Source: Streptomyces chromofuscus
GTDB taxonomy: Bacteria > Actinomycetota > Actinomycetes > Streptomycetales > Streptomycetaceae
Assembly: GCF_015160875.1 (NCBI RefSeq)
Contig: NZ_CP063374.1
Location: forward strand, 6,699,501-6,763,500
DNA length: 64,000 nt
Direction: 5' to 3'
Of the stretch, positions 49,331 to 57,737 are shown in pieces. Numbering within the stretch: position 1 is the stretch's first letter; every line of letters begins with the position of its first letter. Position numbers and translations under genes: made by a program. The notes beneath the pieces are model-generated. The model was not told where the DNA came from. It ran no database searches and saw only the letters and a program-made list of their open reading frames with translations.

Positions 49331-50674
49331 TCAGACGTTCCGGAAGCGGTTGATGGCGTCGAGGTGCTTGGCGCGCATCTCGTGGTCGCGCACGCCCAGG
49401 CCCTCCTCGGGCGCCAGGCACAGCACGCCGACCTTGCCCTGGTGGGCGTTGCGGTGGACGTCGTGGGCGGCCTGGCCGGTCTCCTCCAGCGGGTAGACCT
49501 TCGACAGTGTCGGGTGGATCTTGCCCTTGGCGATGAGGCGGTTGGCCTCCCAGGCCTCGCGGTAGTTGGCGAAGTGGGAGCCGATGATCCGCTTCAGCGA
49601 CATCCACAGGTAGCGGTTGTCGTACTCGTGCATGTAGCCCGAGGTCGAGGCGCAGGTGGTGATGGTGCCGCCCTTGCGGGTGACGAAGACGCTCGCGCCG
49701 AAGGTCTCGCGGCCGGGGTGCTCGAAGACGATGTCGATGTCCTCGCCGCCGGTGAGTTCGCGGATGCGCTTGCCGAAACGCTTCCACTCCTTGGGGTCCT
49801 GGGTCTGCTCGTCCTTCCAGAACCTGTAGCCCTCGGCGTTGCGGTCGATGATCGCCTCCGCGCCCATGGCCCGGCAGATGTCGGCCTTCTGCTCGCTGGA
49901 GACGACACAGACCGGGGTGGCGCCACCGGCCAGCGCGAACTGCGTGGCGTAGGAGCCGAGGCCACCGGAAGCGCCCCAGATGAGGACGTTGTCGCCCTGC
50001 TTCATCCCGGCGCCGTTGCGGGAGACCAGCTGCCGGTAGGCGGTGGAGTTCACCAGGCCCGGCGCGGCGGCCTCCTCCCACGACAGGTGGGCGGGCTTGG
50101 GCATCAGCTGGTTGGACTTCACCAGCGCGATCTCGGCGAGGCCGCCGAAGTTGGTCTCGAAGCCCCAGATGCGCTGCTCCGGGTCGAGCATGGTGTCGTT
50201 GTGGCCGTCGCTGGACTCCAGCTCGACGGACAGGCAGTGCGCGACGACCTCGTCGCCGGGCTTCCAGGAGTTGACGCCCGGGCCGGTGCGCAGGACGACG
50301 CCGGCCAGGTCGGAGCCGATGATGTGGTACGGCAGGTCGTGGCGCTTGGTGAGCTCGCTGAGCCGGCCGTAGCGCTCCAGGAAACCGAAGGTGGACAGCG
50401 GCTCGAAGATCGAGGTCCACACCGAGTTGTAGTTCACCGAGGAGGCCATGACGGCCACCAGGGCCTCGCCGGGGCCGAGCTCCGGCACCGGCACCTCGTC
50501 CAGGTGGATCGACTTGCGGGGGTCCTTGTCGCGGGTCGCGAGGCCCGCGAACATCTCCGTCTCGTCCTTGTGCACGGTGATCGCGCGGTACGACTCGGGG
50601 AGCGGCAGAGCGGCGAAGTCGGCCGGCGTGGAGTCGGGCGACTGGATCGCGTCCAGGATGTCCTTCACGGTCAC
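49331..50674 (-). CDS. ccr: Crotonyl-CoA carboxylase/reductase
   Basis: 447 residues from GTG 50672-50674 (GGAGG seven bases upstream). Zinc-free MDR reductase that carboxylates crotonyl-CoA with CO2 and NADPH to ethylmalonyl-CoA, the entry to the ethylmalonyl-CoA pathway and a source of the ethylmalonyl extender unit for polyketides. Characteristic segments: SSVNYNSVWTSIFEPLSTFG, DLAGVVLRTGPGVNSWKPGD, NADPH motif IWGASGGLGSYATQFALAGG, and the CO2-binding FEHPGRETFGASVFVTRKGG. It is first gene of the pathway operon, with a promoter about 220 bp upstream. Confidence 0.97.
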   Translation of the reverse strand: MTVKDILDAIQSPDSTPADFAALPLPESYRAITVHKDETEMFAGLATRDKDPRKSIHLDEVPVPELGPGEALVAVMASSVNYNSVWTSIFEPLSTFGFLERYGRLSELTKRHDLPYHIIGSDLAGVVLRTGPGVNSWKPGDEVVAHCLSVELESSDGHNDTMLDPEQRIWGFETNFGGLAEIALVKSNQLMPKPAHLSWEEAAAPGLVNSTAYRQLVSRNGAGMKQGDNVLIWGASGGLGSYATQFALAGGATPVCVVSSEQKADICRAMGAEAIIDRNAEGYRFWKDEQTQDPKEWKRFGKRIRELTGGEDIDIVFEHPGRETFGASVFVTRKGGTITTCASTSGYMHEYDNRYLWMSLKRIIGSHFANYREAWEANRLIAKGKIHPTLSKVYPLEETGQAAHDVHRNAHQGKVGVLCLAPEEGLGVRDHEMRAKHLDAINRFRNV

Positions 50675-50902
50675 GGTGTTGCCTCCGGCGGTGAGCGTCC
50701 TCGAGGGAAGGGCGCTGAGGGTTACGTCGGTGCTGCTGAGGGATGAGGGTTGCCGTCGGTTCGGCGGGTGGTGCTCTGTCCGGCAGCGCTTTGTGGCGCG
50801 GGAGGTTGCCTGTGACGCAGGCGTCCGGGCGCGCAGGCCGTCGGCTTGCGGGGACAGCCGGCGTACGAGAGGTCGCTGCACGCCGGCCGCCCGGACAACA
50901 TC

Positions 50903-50944
50903 AACGTATGGCACCCCGTGTCACCTGGCAAGGCACTGGGTGCC
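50903..50944 (-). promoter_or_regulatory. Promoter of the ccr operon with upstream palindrome
   Basis: On the minus strand TTGCCA (50926-50931) and TACGTT (50903-50908) are exactly 17 bp apart. This predicts a leader of about 220 nt before the ccr GTG. Immediately upstream is the palindrome GGCAC-TGG-GTGCC (50932-50944), touching the -35, a possible operator. The rest of the 413-bp gap (50675-51087) holds no gene. Confidence 0.6.
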
Positions 50945-51041
50945 AGAAATTGCGCTCAGACGAAATCTTTACGTGACAAATGAGCGATGATCGATCGTAT
51001 GGCGGTTCGGAACGCGGCGAAAAAGGGCCCTGACATGCCAA

Positions 51042-51068
51042 AACGGCCACCCGGGCAGGGTGGCCGTT
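51042..51068 (-). terminator. Terminator after the TetR gene
   Basis: AACGGCCACCC (51042-51052) and GGGTGGCCGTT (51058-51068) form a perfect 11-bp stem with a 5-nt loop, 20 bp beyond the TetR stop on the minus strand. It insulates ccr from upstream transcription. Confidence 0.85.
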
Positions 51069-51087
51069 GTCACAACGTCGCGGGCGC

Positions 51088-51897
51088 TCAGCGGTCCTTC
51101 AGGGCCGCCTCGATGGTCCGCATGACCTCGTCCAGCGGGGCGTCGGTGCGAGCGACCGTCACCAGCACCTCGCCCTGCGCGGAGACCGACGTAGGGGGCG
51201 GCTTGGGCGCCGTGGAGCGGCCTATCCCGATGCCTGCCCCGAACGTCTTGCGCACGATCGCGAAGGCGTGGTCCAGTTGTGCCTCCACGTCCCCCTGGCC
51301 GCCCGCGCGCAGCCAGCGCCGCAGGACGTGGTTGTGGGCGGTGACGACGGCGGACGCGGCGACCTCGGCCAGCAGCGGGTCGTCGTTGGCGTCGTCGTCG
51401 TGCGCGTGCTCGTCGAAGTGGCCCAGGAGATAGCGGGTGAACAGGCGCTCGTAGCGGGCCACCGAGGCGATCTCGGCCTCGCGCAGGGTGGGCACCTCGC
51501 GCGTGAGCTTGTAGCGGGCGACCGAGATCTCCGGCCGGGCCGCGTACATCTTCATGACTTCCTTGATCCCGCGGCACACCGTGTCCAGCGGGTGCTCGTG
51601 CGCGGGTGCCGCATTGAGCACCGCCTCGGCGCGGATCAGGGTGTCGTCGTGGTCGGGGAAGATCGCCTCTTCCTTGGAGCGGAAGTGACGGAAGAAGGTA
51701 CGGCGGGCGACCCCGGCCTGGGCCGCGATCTCGTCGACGGTGGTCGCCTCGTAGCCCTTGGTCGCGAACAGCTCCATGGCCGCGGCCGCCAGTTCCCGGC
51801 GCATTTTGAGCCGTTGGGCGGCGGCGCGGCTGCCCGCGGCACTCTCCGGCGGGTCGGGCGTGGCTGGTGTACGTGAGGACTTGGCGGGCTGGGGCAT
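51088..51897 (-). CDS. TetR-family transcriptional regulator
   Basis: 269 residues from ATG 51895-51897 (an ATG at 51915 is in frame). The N-terminal 35 residues are disordered; the HTH follows: LKMRRELAAAAMELFATKGY, TVDEIAAQAGVARRTFFRHF, SKEEAIF. The C-terminal ligand domain has GIKEVMKMYAARPEISVARY. The Asp-rich insert EHAHDDDANDD is unusual. It lies between the 3-hydroxyacyl-CoA dehydrogenase gene and the ccr operon in the same orientation, so control of one or both is plausible. The ligand may be an acyl-CoA, but that is inference from neighbours. Confidence 0.9.
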   Translation of the reverse strand: MPQPAKSSRTPATPDPPESAAGSRAAAQRLKMRRELAAAAMELFATKGYEATTVDEIAAQAGVARRTFFRHFRSKEEAIFPDHDDTLIRAEAVLNAAPAHEHPLDTVCRGIKEVMKMYAARPEISVARYKLTREVPTLREAEIASVARYERLFTRYLLGHFDEHAHDDDANDDPLLAEVAASAVVTAHNHVLRRWLRAGGQGDVEAQLDHAFAIVRKTFGAGIGIGRSTAPKPPPTSVSAQGEVLVTVARTDAPLDEVMRTIEAALKDR

Positions 51898-52057
51898 GCC
51901 CTGAACGTACTGCATGCGCGCAGCTCGATGCGCAGGTCCGGGGTTTCCCCCGCCCCTGACGGGCGGGGGAGCGCCGCGCCGGGCGGCCGGGGCGCGGCTG
52001 CCCGGCTCCAGCAGCCCGCCCCATTCGTCGCCGGGCCTGAACCAGTCGCCGGGCCGG

Positions 52058-53863
52058 TCAGCGGCGGGCATATTCGCGGAAGCCGCGGCCCGTCTTGCGG
52101 CCGAGGCAGCCCGCGGCCACCAGGTGCTCCAGCAGGGGCGCCGGGGCCAGACCGGGGTCGCGGAACTCGCGGTGCAGGACCTTCTCGATGGCCAGCGAGA
52201 CGTCCAGGCCGACCACGTCCAGCAGTTCGAAGGGGCCCATGGGGTAGCCGCCGCCCAGCTTCATCGCCGCGTCGATGTCGTCGAGGGACGCGTAGTGGTC
52301 CTGGACCATCTTGATCGCGTTGTTCAGATACGGGAAGAGCAGGGCGTTCACGATGAACCCGGCCCGGTCGCCGCAGTCGACGGCGTGCTTCCTGATCTTG
52401 ACGCAGACCTCGCGGACCGTGGAGTGGACGTCGTCGGCCGTGAGCACCGTGCGGACGACCTCGACCAGCTTCATCGCCGGCGCCGGGTTGAAGAAGTGCA
52501 TGCCGATGACGTCCCGCGGGCGCGAGGTGGCGCGGGCGCAGGCGACGACCGGCAGCGACGAGGTGGTCGTCGCCAGCACCGCGCCGGGCTTGCAGACCTT
52601 GTCCAGGGCCGCGAACAGCTGCCGCTTGACCTCCAGGTCCTCGGCGACCGCCTCGACCGCCAGGTCGACGTCGGCGAAGGCGTCGTACGAGCCGGCCGGG
52701 GTGATCCGGTCCAGCGTGCCCGCCGCCGCCTCCGCGGTCAGCCGGCCCTTGTCGACGGAACGCGACAGCGACTTTCCGATGCGGGCCTTGGCCGCCTGCG
52801 CCTTCTCCGCGCTGCGGGCGGCGAGGACCACCTCGTAGCCCGCCTTCGCGAACACCTCGGCGATGCCGGACGCCATGGTCCCGGAGCCCGCGACACCGAC
52901 CGAGCGGACCGGCCGGCCCGGCGTGAGGTGCTCGCCGTCCCGCGGGGTCAGCGCGTCCGGCACGACGACGGCGCTGCCCGGAGCCTCGTAGGTGTAGAAG
53001 CCGCGGCCCGCCTTGCGCCCGGTCAGGCCCGCCTCGCTGAGCTGCTTGAGGATGGGCGCGGGGGCGTGCAGCCGGTCGCGGGAGGCGGCGTACATGGCGT
53101 CCAGGACGGTGCGCGCGGTGTCGATGCCGATCAGGTCGAGCAGGGCGAGCGGACCCATGGGCAGGCCGCAGCCGAGCCGCATCGCGGCGTCGATGTCCTC
53201 GCGGGAGGCGTACTTCGCCTCGTACATCGCGGCGGCCTGGTTGAGGTAGCCGAACAGCAGCCCGTCGGCGACGAAACCGGGCCGGTCGCCGACCGCCACG
53301 GGCTCCTTGCCCAGCTCGATCGCGAGGTCGGTGACCGCCGCGACGGCCTGCGGCGCGGTGAGCACCGAGGAGACCACCTCGACCAGCCGCATCGCCGGGG
53401 CCGGGTTGAAGAAGTGCAGGCCCAGCACGCGCTCAGGGCGGGCCGAGTCGGCGGCCAGGCGCGTGACGGACAGGGCGTTGGTGCCGGTCGCCAGGACGGT
53501 CTCCGGGCGCACGATGCCGTCCAGCTCGCGGAAGATCTGCTGCTTGATCTCGTACGACTCCGGCGCCACCTCGATCACCAGGTCCGCGTCGGCCGCGGCG
53601 CCCAGGTCGGTGGAGGTGCGGACGCGGGCGAGGGCCTGCGCGCGCTCCTCCTCGGTCAGGCGGCCGCGCTCGACCGCGCGGGCGGTGGAGGACTCCAGGG
53701 CGGCGACGCAGCGCACCACCTGGGCCTCGCTGATGTCGATGCCGACGACCTCGCGGCCGGCCTTGGCCAGGACTTCGGCGATGCCGGTGCCCATGGTGCC
53801 GAGGCCGACGACGGCAATGGTCTTGAGCGGGGACAGAGAGCTGTCGGACAGGGGAGTGGCCAT
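52058..53863 (-). CDS. Fused double 3-hydroxybutyryl-CoA dehydrogenase
   Basis: 601 residues from ATG 53861-53863 (AGGAG seven bases upstream). It contains two complete copies of the short-chain 3-hydroxyacyl-CoA dehydrogenase: NAD motif VVGLGTMGTGIAEVLAKAG near the start and VAGSGTMASGIAEVFAKAG near residue 320, each followed by LGLHFFNPAPAMRLVEVV or IGMHFFNPAPAMKLVEVV and a C-terminal MGPLALLDLIG or MGPFELLDVVG domain. It should convert 3-hydroxybutyryl-CoA and acetoacetyl-CoA, supplying crotonyl-CoA for ccr. Both halves retain the HFFNP catalytic His. Confidence 0.92.
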   Translation of the reverse strand: MATPLSDSSLSPLKTIAVVGLGTMGTGIAEVLAKAGREVVGIDISEAQVVRCVAALESSTARAVERGRLTEEERAQALARVRTSTDLGAAADADLVIEVAPESYEIKQQIFRELDGIVRPETVLATGTNALSVTRLAADSARPERVLGLHFFNPAPAMRLVEVVSSVLTAPQAVAAVTDLAIELGKEPVAVGDRPGFVADGLLFGYLNQAAAMYEAKYASREDIDAAMRLGCGLPMGPLALLDLIGIDTARTVLDAMYAASRDRLHAPAPILKQLSEAGLTGRKAGRGFYTYEAPGSAVVVPDALTPRDGEHLTPGRPVRSVGVAGSGTMASGIAEVFAKAGYEVVLAARSAEKAQAAKARIGKSLSRSVDKGRLTAEAAAGTLDRITPAGSYDAFADVDLAVEAVAEDLEVKRQLFAALDKVCKPGAVLATTTSSLPVVACARATSRPRDVIGMHFFNPAPAMKLVEVVRTVLTADDVHSTVREVCVKIRKHAVDCGDRAGFIVNALLFPYLNNAIKMVQDHYASLDDIDAAMKLGGGYPMGPFELLDVVGLDVSLAIEKVLHREFRDPGLAPAPLLEHLVAAGCLGRKTGRGFREYARR

Positions 53864-54054
53864 CGCGGACTCCTGGAAATGAGGGTGACGACTGGGAACA
53901 CGACCGGGTGCGCCGAGGGGCGCACCGGGTGCGTGCGGAGTGCGGGTGATGCCGGGCTGCAGGCGCACACGCCCGGTTGCCGTTGCCGCGGACGTGCACA
54001 CGTCCGAGGTACGGGGACGACCGACCGGCCCTGTCCCGGGGCCGAGTCGTGAAG

Positions 54055-54157
54055 CGGTACCTGACGTACCGAACCGACTGCTCTCGCGGCGGCTGCGTCA
54101 CCAGGCCGTCGCGAGGAGGGTGCGAGTGGGTAACTCGCTCGTATGAGCTTAACTCGC
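54055..54157. promoter_or_regulatory. Two 17-bp hyphenated palindromes in a divergent promoter region
   Basis: CGGTAC-CTGAC-GTACCG (54055-54071) and GCGAGT-GGGTA-ACTCGC (54122-54138) share a 6-5-6 geometry. A further TAACTCGC copy follows at 54150-54157. They lie in the 368-bp gap between the fused dehydrogenase (-) and the HEAT-repeat gene (+) and are candidate sites for dimeric regulators such as TetR. No gene is present in this gap. Confidence 0.45.
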
Positions 54158-54231
54158 GGGTAACGAGCGCGCCAGCCCCCTGACTCTGTGATGTAGGTCC
54201 TTTGCGGCGATGCGGTTTGTACGCTCGCGTC

Positions 54232-54813
54232 ATGGACGAAGAGTTGCGATCACTCACGGAGCGCTTACGGCGGGAGTCCGAGGACTCGGCCGAGTTCGAG
54301 CGCCTGGCGGCGAGCGGGGACCACGACGAACTGGCCGCGGTGCTCACCGCGCCGGGGCAGCCGCTGTGGGCCAGGGAACTGGCCGCGTTCCGGCTGGGCC
54401 TCGCGGGCGACCGGCGGGCCTTCGAGTCCCTCGTCCTCCTCCTCAACCACCGTGATCCACCGCGCTGCGCCTCCGCCGCCCACGCCCTCGCCCGACTCGG
54501 CGACCCGCGCACCGCCCGCGCGGCCGCGGCCCTCGCCACCAACGAACTGCGCGTCGCCTACGCCCTGCACCCGGTACGCCTGCTCGTCGCGCTGCGGGCC
54601 CCCGAGTCCGTCCCTGCGCTGGTCACCACCCTGCGACGCCGGCTGCGCCCGCACGACCCGTACCGCCGGGTGGCCCTCGCGTGCGTGGAGGGGCTGGGCG
54701 CCCTGGGGGACGCCCGGGCCAGGCCCGTCCTGACCGACGCCCTGGCGCACCCGGCCCTGGCGGAGGCCGCGGTGGCGGCACTGCACCGCATTGCCGGCCC
54801 GCGACCGGGGTGA
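54232..54813 (+). CDS. HEAT-repeat protein
   Basis: 193 residues from ATG 54232. After a charged N-terminus, three or four HEAT-like helical pairs are visible (LWARELAAFRLGLAGDRRAF, CASAAHALARLGDPRTARAA, VACVEGLGALGDARARPVL in outline). Such scaffolds mediate protein contacts; no catalytic site is seen. TACGCT at 54220-54225, 6 bp before the ATG, indicates a leaderless transcript. No partner is evident from neighbours. Confidence 0.75.
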   Translation: MDEELRSLTERLRRESEDSAEFERLAASGDHDELAAVLTAPGQPLWARELAAFRLGLAGDRRAFESLVLLLNHRDPPRCASAAHALARLGDPRTARAAAALATNELRVAYALHPVRLLVALRAPESVPALVTTLRRRLRPHDPYRRVALACVEGLGALGDARARPVLTDALAHPALAEAAVAALHRIAGPRPG

Positions 54814-54841
54814 GCGCCCCGGGGGACCGCGGCGCCCTGCC

Positions 54842-55450
54842 TCATCGGGTGTCCGCAGACTCCCGCGGGTCGGTGTGAGCCGGCTTGCGCATGGCGGTGT
54901 CCACCCGCTCCGGTGCGCCGCCGGCCGTGGTCGTCAGGTCCCGTGCGTACCGCACCTCCGGGACCGCCACCCCGTCCACCTCGAACGGCTCCTGCGTTCC
55001 GTCCGCGGTGAAGCCCGCCCGTTCGTAGAAGCGGCGGGCGGAGGTGTTGTCCCGGAGGACCCACAGGAGCATGCGCGGGCGGCCCGCGGCTCGGCAGCGG
55101 CGCACCGACTCCTCCAGCAGCGCCTGCCCGATGCCCTCGCCGTACCGGCCGGGAGCCACGTAGATCGCGTACAACTCGGCGTCGGACGTGAGGCCTTCGT
55201 CGTGCCGGTAGGGGCCGTGGCAGGCCCAGCCGACGACCTCGCCGTCGAGCTCGGCGACCAGGTTCACCACACTGCCGTCCCCCTGCCCGAAGCGGGCCCG
55301 GCGGCGTGCGGCGTCCTCCGCGACGCTGAGCGCGTCCAGGTAGGACTGCGGCATCAGGCCCCGGTACGCGGTCCGCCAGCCGCCGACGCGGATCTCGGCC
55401 ACCCGCTCGCAGTCGGCCAGGGTCAGCTCCCGGACGTGCGGCCCGCTCAC
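54842..55450 (-). CDS. GNAT-family N-acetyltransferase
   Basis: 202 residues from GTG 55448-55450, which overlaps the ridA stop (GTGA). GNAT fold with acetyl-CoA motif A ELYAIYVAPGRYGEGIGQAL and motif B WVLRDNTSARRFYERAGF. The N-terminal RELTLADCERVAEIRVGGWR is usual for actinobacterial members. The acceptor is unknown. The last 30 residues (AMRKPAHTDPRESADTR region) are disordered. Transcribed after ridA as a two-gene operon. Confidence 0.88.
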   Translation of the reverse strand: MSGPHVRELTLADCERVAEIRVGGWRTAYRGLMPQSYLDALSVAEDAARRRARFGQGDGSVVNLVAELDGEVVGWACHGPYRHDEGLTSDAELYAIYVAPGRYGEGIGQALLEESVRRCRAAGRPRMLLWVLRDNTSARRFYERAGFTADGTQEPFEVDGVAVPEVRYARDLTTTAGGAPERVDTAMRKPAHTDPRESADTR

Positions 55451-55908
55451 GCGGCCACCACCGCTGGGGGTGCCCCCACGCCCTTGGGCAGTGGGTGAGC
55501 CTCGATCTCCATCAGGTACTCGGGCCGCACCAGCCCGGCGACCTGCACGGCCGACGCAGCCGGGAGGCGGTCGTCCGGTATGCGCTCGGCGCGGGCGGCG
55601 CGAACCGCGGACATGTGCGCCATGTCCGTGACGAAGTAGGTGAGTTTGACGACGTCGTCGAACGTGGCTCCCCCACTGCCACAAAGGGCGTGGGAGGTAC
55701 CCCCAGCCGCGGCCAGACAGCGGCGCAGGTTCTCGAAGACCTGACGGGCCTGGGCGGCCGGGTCGCCGGCACCGACCAGTTCGCCGCGCTCGTCGAGCGG
55801 GAGCTGCCCGGCGACGGCGACGAAACGGCCGGTGCCCATGACCACGTGCGCGTACTGGGTGGCGGCTGCGACCCCGTCGGGGGCGGTAATCCTCGTCGGC
55901 TCACTCAT
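55447..55908 (-). CDS. RidA-family protein with in-frame palindromic repeat insertions
   Basis: 153 residues from ATG 55906-55908. RidA/YjgF proteins remove reactive enamine/imine intermediates. Core pieces are GRFVAVAGQLPLD, FDDVVKLTYFVTDM and ASAVQVAGLVRPEYLMEIEA (which lacks a typical final catalytic-loop match, so class is uncertain). Between LAAAG and GATFDDVV is an extra segment GTSHALCGSG encoded by a palindromic DNA repeat, and the C-terminal tail PKGVGAPPAVVAA is encoded by a second inverted copy. Activity may be altered if the insertion disturbs the trimer surface. It overlaps the GNAT gene. Confidence 0.8.
   Translation of the reverse strand: MSEPTRITAPDGVAAATQYAHVVMGTGRFVAVAGQLPLDERGELVGAGDPAAQARQVFENLRRCLAAAGGTSHALCGSGGATFDDVVKLTYFVTDMAHMSAVRAARAERIPDDRLPAASAVQVAGLVRPEYLMEIEAHPLPKGVGAPPAVVAA
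55463..55501 (-). repeat. Palindromic repeat copy 1 (end of ridA)
   Basis: About 39 bp with the pattern GCTGGGGGTGCCCCC then ACGCCC and GGGCAGTGGG. It is the inverse of the copy at 55666 with a few substitutions. It encodes the ridA C-terminal tail and can fold as a hairpin near the ridA stop. Confidence 0.7.
55666..55707 (+). repeat. Palindromic repeat copy 2 (inside ridA)
   Basis: About 42 bp: GGCTCCCCCACTGCC, then AAAGGGCGTGGGAGG and TACCCCCAGC, in opposite orientation to copy 1. It interrupts the ridA coding sequence in frame. From memory, near-identical sequences are frequent intergenic repeats in Streptomyces; not checked. Confidence 0.7.
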
Positions 55909-55963
55909 GCGTCCATGGTGGACCATGGGTGCGACGACGCCCCCGACGGGCCGTCACCGTGCC

Positions 55964-57532
55964 TCAGCCGCGGAAGCCCAGCAGCCCGTGCAGCGTCGAA
56001 CCCCGCGACTGACCGGCGGCCTTCGCCGTCAGTGGCCGGGGGTCGGGCTGCGCCGCGCACACCGCGTCGGCCCCGTCGCGACCGCGTGGCACGGTGCCGT
56101 CGGTCAGGTAGGCCGCCAGGTGCCGGTCGAGACAGGTGTTCCCGCTCAGCGTGATGCCGTGGTTGCCGCCGTTCTCCTCGACCACCAGGCGGGAGCCGCG
56201 CAGCAGCCGGTGGACCGCCGCGCCGCCCCGGTACGGGGTGGCCGCGTCGTGCGTCGCCTGGAACAGCAGGACCGGCGGCAGCCGGTCGTTGGCCACGTTC
56301 ACCGGACGCAGGGAGGGCGTCGGCCAGAACGCGCACGGTGCGTTGTACCAGGCGTTGTTCCAGGTCATGAACGGTGCCCGCGCGTGCACCGCCCAGTTGT
56401 CCTTGCGCCACTGCCGCCAGTCGCGCGGCCAGTTCGTGTCCCTGCACTGCACCGCGGTGTAGACGCTGTAGCCGTTCTCCCCGGCGGCGTCGACCGCGCC
56501 GAAGGTCTCGTACGCCTCGACCAGCGGGTCGGGGTCCTCGGCGTTGACGTACGCGGCGAACGCCTCGGCGAGGTGGGGCCAGTAGCCGTTGTAGTAGCCG
56601 CCGGGCAGGAACGTGTCCTCCAGCTCGGCCGCGCCCACCGTGCCGTCGGCGGGCTTCTCGGCCAGCGCCGCCCGCATCGCGTACCACCTGTCCTCGACCC
56701 GCTCCGGGTCCGTGCCGAGCCGGTACCTGGCGTCGTGCCGCGCGACCCACGCCATGAAGGCCCGGTGCCGGTCGTCGAACGCCATGTCCTGGGTGAGGTT
56801 GTTGTCGTACCAGACGCCGGTGGGGTCGACGACCGAGTCGAGGACCATGCGCCGCACCCGGTCCGGGTACAGCCCGGCGTACACCGCGCCGAGGTAGGTG
56901 CCGTACGAGTAGCCGAAGTAGCTGATCCGCGGCGCGCCGAGGGCGCGCCGGATCCGGTCCAGGTCCCGGGCGGTGCTGCGCGTGTCGATGTACGGCAGCA
57001 CGCGCGCGTACTTCTTGCCGCAGGCGTCGGCGAAGGACCTCGCGCGCGTGAGGTGGGCCCGCTCGGCGGCCGGGGCGGCCGGCACGGAGCCGGGGCGTAC
57101 GGGCCTGAAGTGGCCGGGAGCGCAGTTCAGCGCCGGCTCGCTCGCGCCGACGCCCCGCGGGTCGAAGCCGATGACGTCGTACTGGGCCGCCACCGCCCGG
57201 GGCAGCGAGGAGGCGACGTATCCGGCGAGGGTCAGACCGCTGCCGCCGGGCCCGCCGGGGTTGACCAGCAGGGGCCCCTGGTACTTCTTCGCGGTGTGCG
57301 GGACGCGGGACAGGGCGAGAGTGATGCTGCGCCCGCCGGGGTCCGCGTGGTCGAGCGGGACCTTCAGGGACGCGCACTGGAGCGTGGGGTAGTCGGTGGT
57401 GCCGCACTTCTTCCAGGTGAGCGGGGCGTCGTGCGGGGCGGCGTGCGGGGCGCTCGCCCGGGCGGGGACGGCCGTGAACGTCCCGGCCACCACGACGGCG
57501 GCGCCGCAGAGCGCGGCTGCGCGTTTCTTCAT
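55964..57532 (-). CDS. Secreted alpha/beta-hydrolase peptidase (tripeptidyl aminopeptidase-like, S33)
   Basis: 522 residues from ATG 57530-57532 (GGGAGG five bases upstream). A Sec signal peptide covers about residues 1-27 (MKKRAAALCGAAVVVAGTFTA). The hydrolase core has LLVNPGGPGGSGL (oxyanion hole), nucleophile Ser in YFGYSYGTYLGA, Asp in FQATHDAATPY and His in GGNHGITL, the last two within the C-terminal TAP-like domain. Members remove N-terminal tripeptides from secreted proteins in Streptomyces. Several cysteines suggest disulfides outside the cell. Monocistronic. Confidence 0.92.
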   Translation of the reverse strand: MKKRAAALCGAAVVVAGTFTAVPARASAPHAAPHDAPLTWKKCGTTDYPTLQCASLKVPLDHADPGGRSITLALSRVPHTAKKYQGPLLVNPGGPGGSGLTLAGYVASSLPRAVAAQYDVIGFDPRGVGASEPALNCAPGHFRPVRPGSVPAAPAAERAHLTRARSFADACGKKYARVLPYIDTRSTARDLDRIRRALGAPRISYFGYSYGTYLGAVYAGLYPDRVRRMVLDSVVDPTGVWYDNNLTQDMAFDDRHRAFMAWVARHDARYRLGTDPERVEDRWYAMRAALAEKPADGTVGAAELEDTFLPGGYYNGYWPHLAEAFAAYVNAEDPDPLVEAYETFGAVDAAGENGYSVYTAVQCRDTNWPRDWRQWRKDNWAVHARAPFMTWNNAWYNAPCAFWPTPSLRPVNVANDRLPPVLLFQATHDAATPYRGGAAVHRLLRGSRLVVEENGGNHGITLSGNTCLDRHLAAYLTDGTVPRGRDGADAVCAAQPDPRPLTAKAAGQSRGSTLHGLLGFRG

Positions 57533-57684
57533 GGGTCCTCCCAGGACGGAGGGTGGCGCGGGGCCGCGCGTCCCGCGGCCCTCGCCGCATCGTCCCGGGC
57601 AGGGCACGTGCGAGAACGTCTTCCGCCGATACTTGACCCGATTGGATCGAGAGTTGCGCTCGAACGATCTCAAGGCACGTGAAG

Positions 57685-57737
57685 GCGGAGAACGGTCTCA
57701 ACGAGCGACGGACGAGCGAAAGCGGAGAACGGTCTCA
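57685..57737. repeat. Direct repeat of 16 bp, 37 bp apart
   Basis: GCGGAGAACGGTCTCA occurs at 57685-57700 and 57722-57737. The second copy overlaps the end of the broken radical SAM gene. It marks the boundary between the core-like region and the insertion-sequence-rich end and could be a small duplication. Confidence 0.5.

Noticed and set aside
50675..50902. Cobalamin riboswitch in the leader before ccr-meaA
   Set aside because: No B12-box-like conserved core could be found by eye, and the downstream genes are not B12 synthesis or transport genes.
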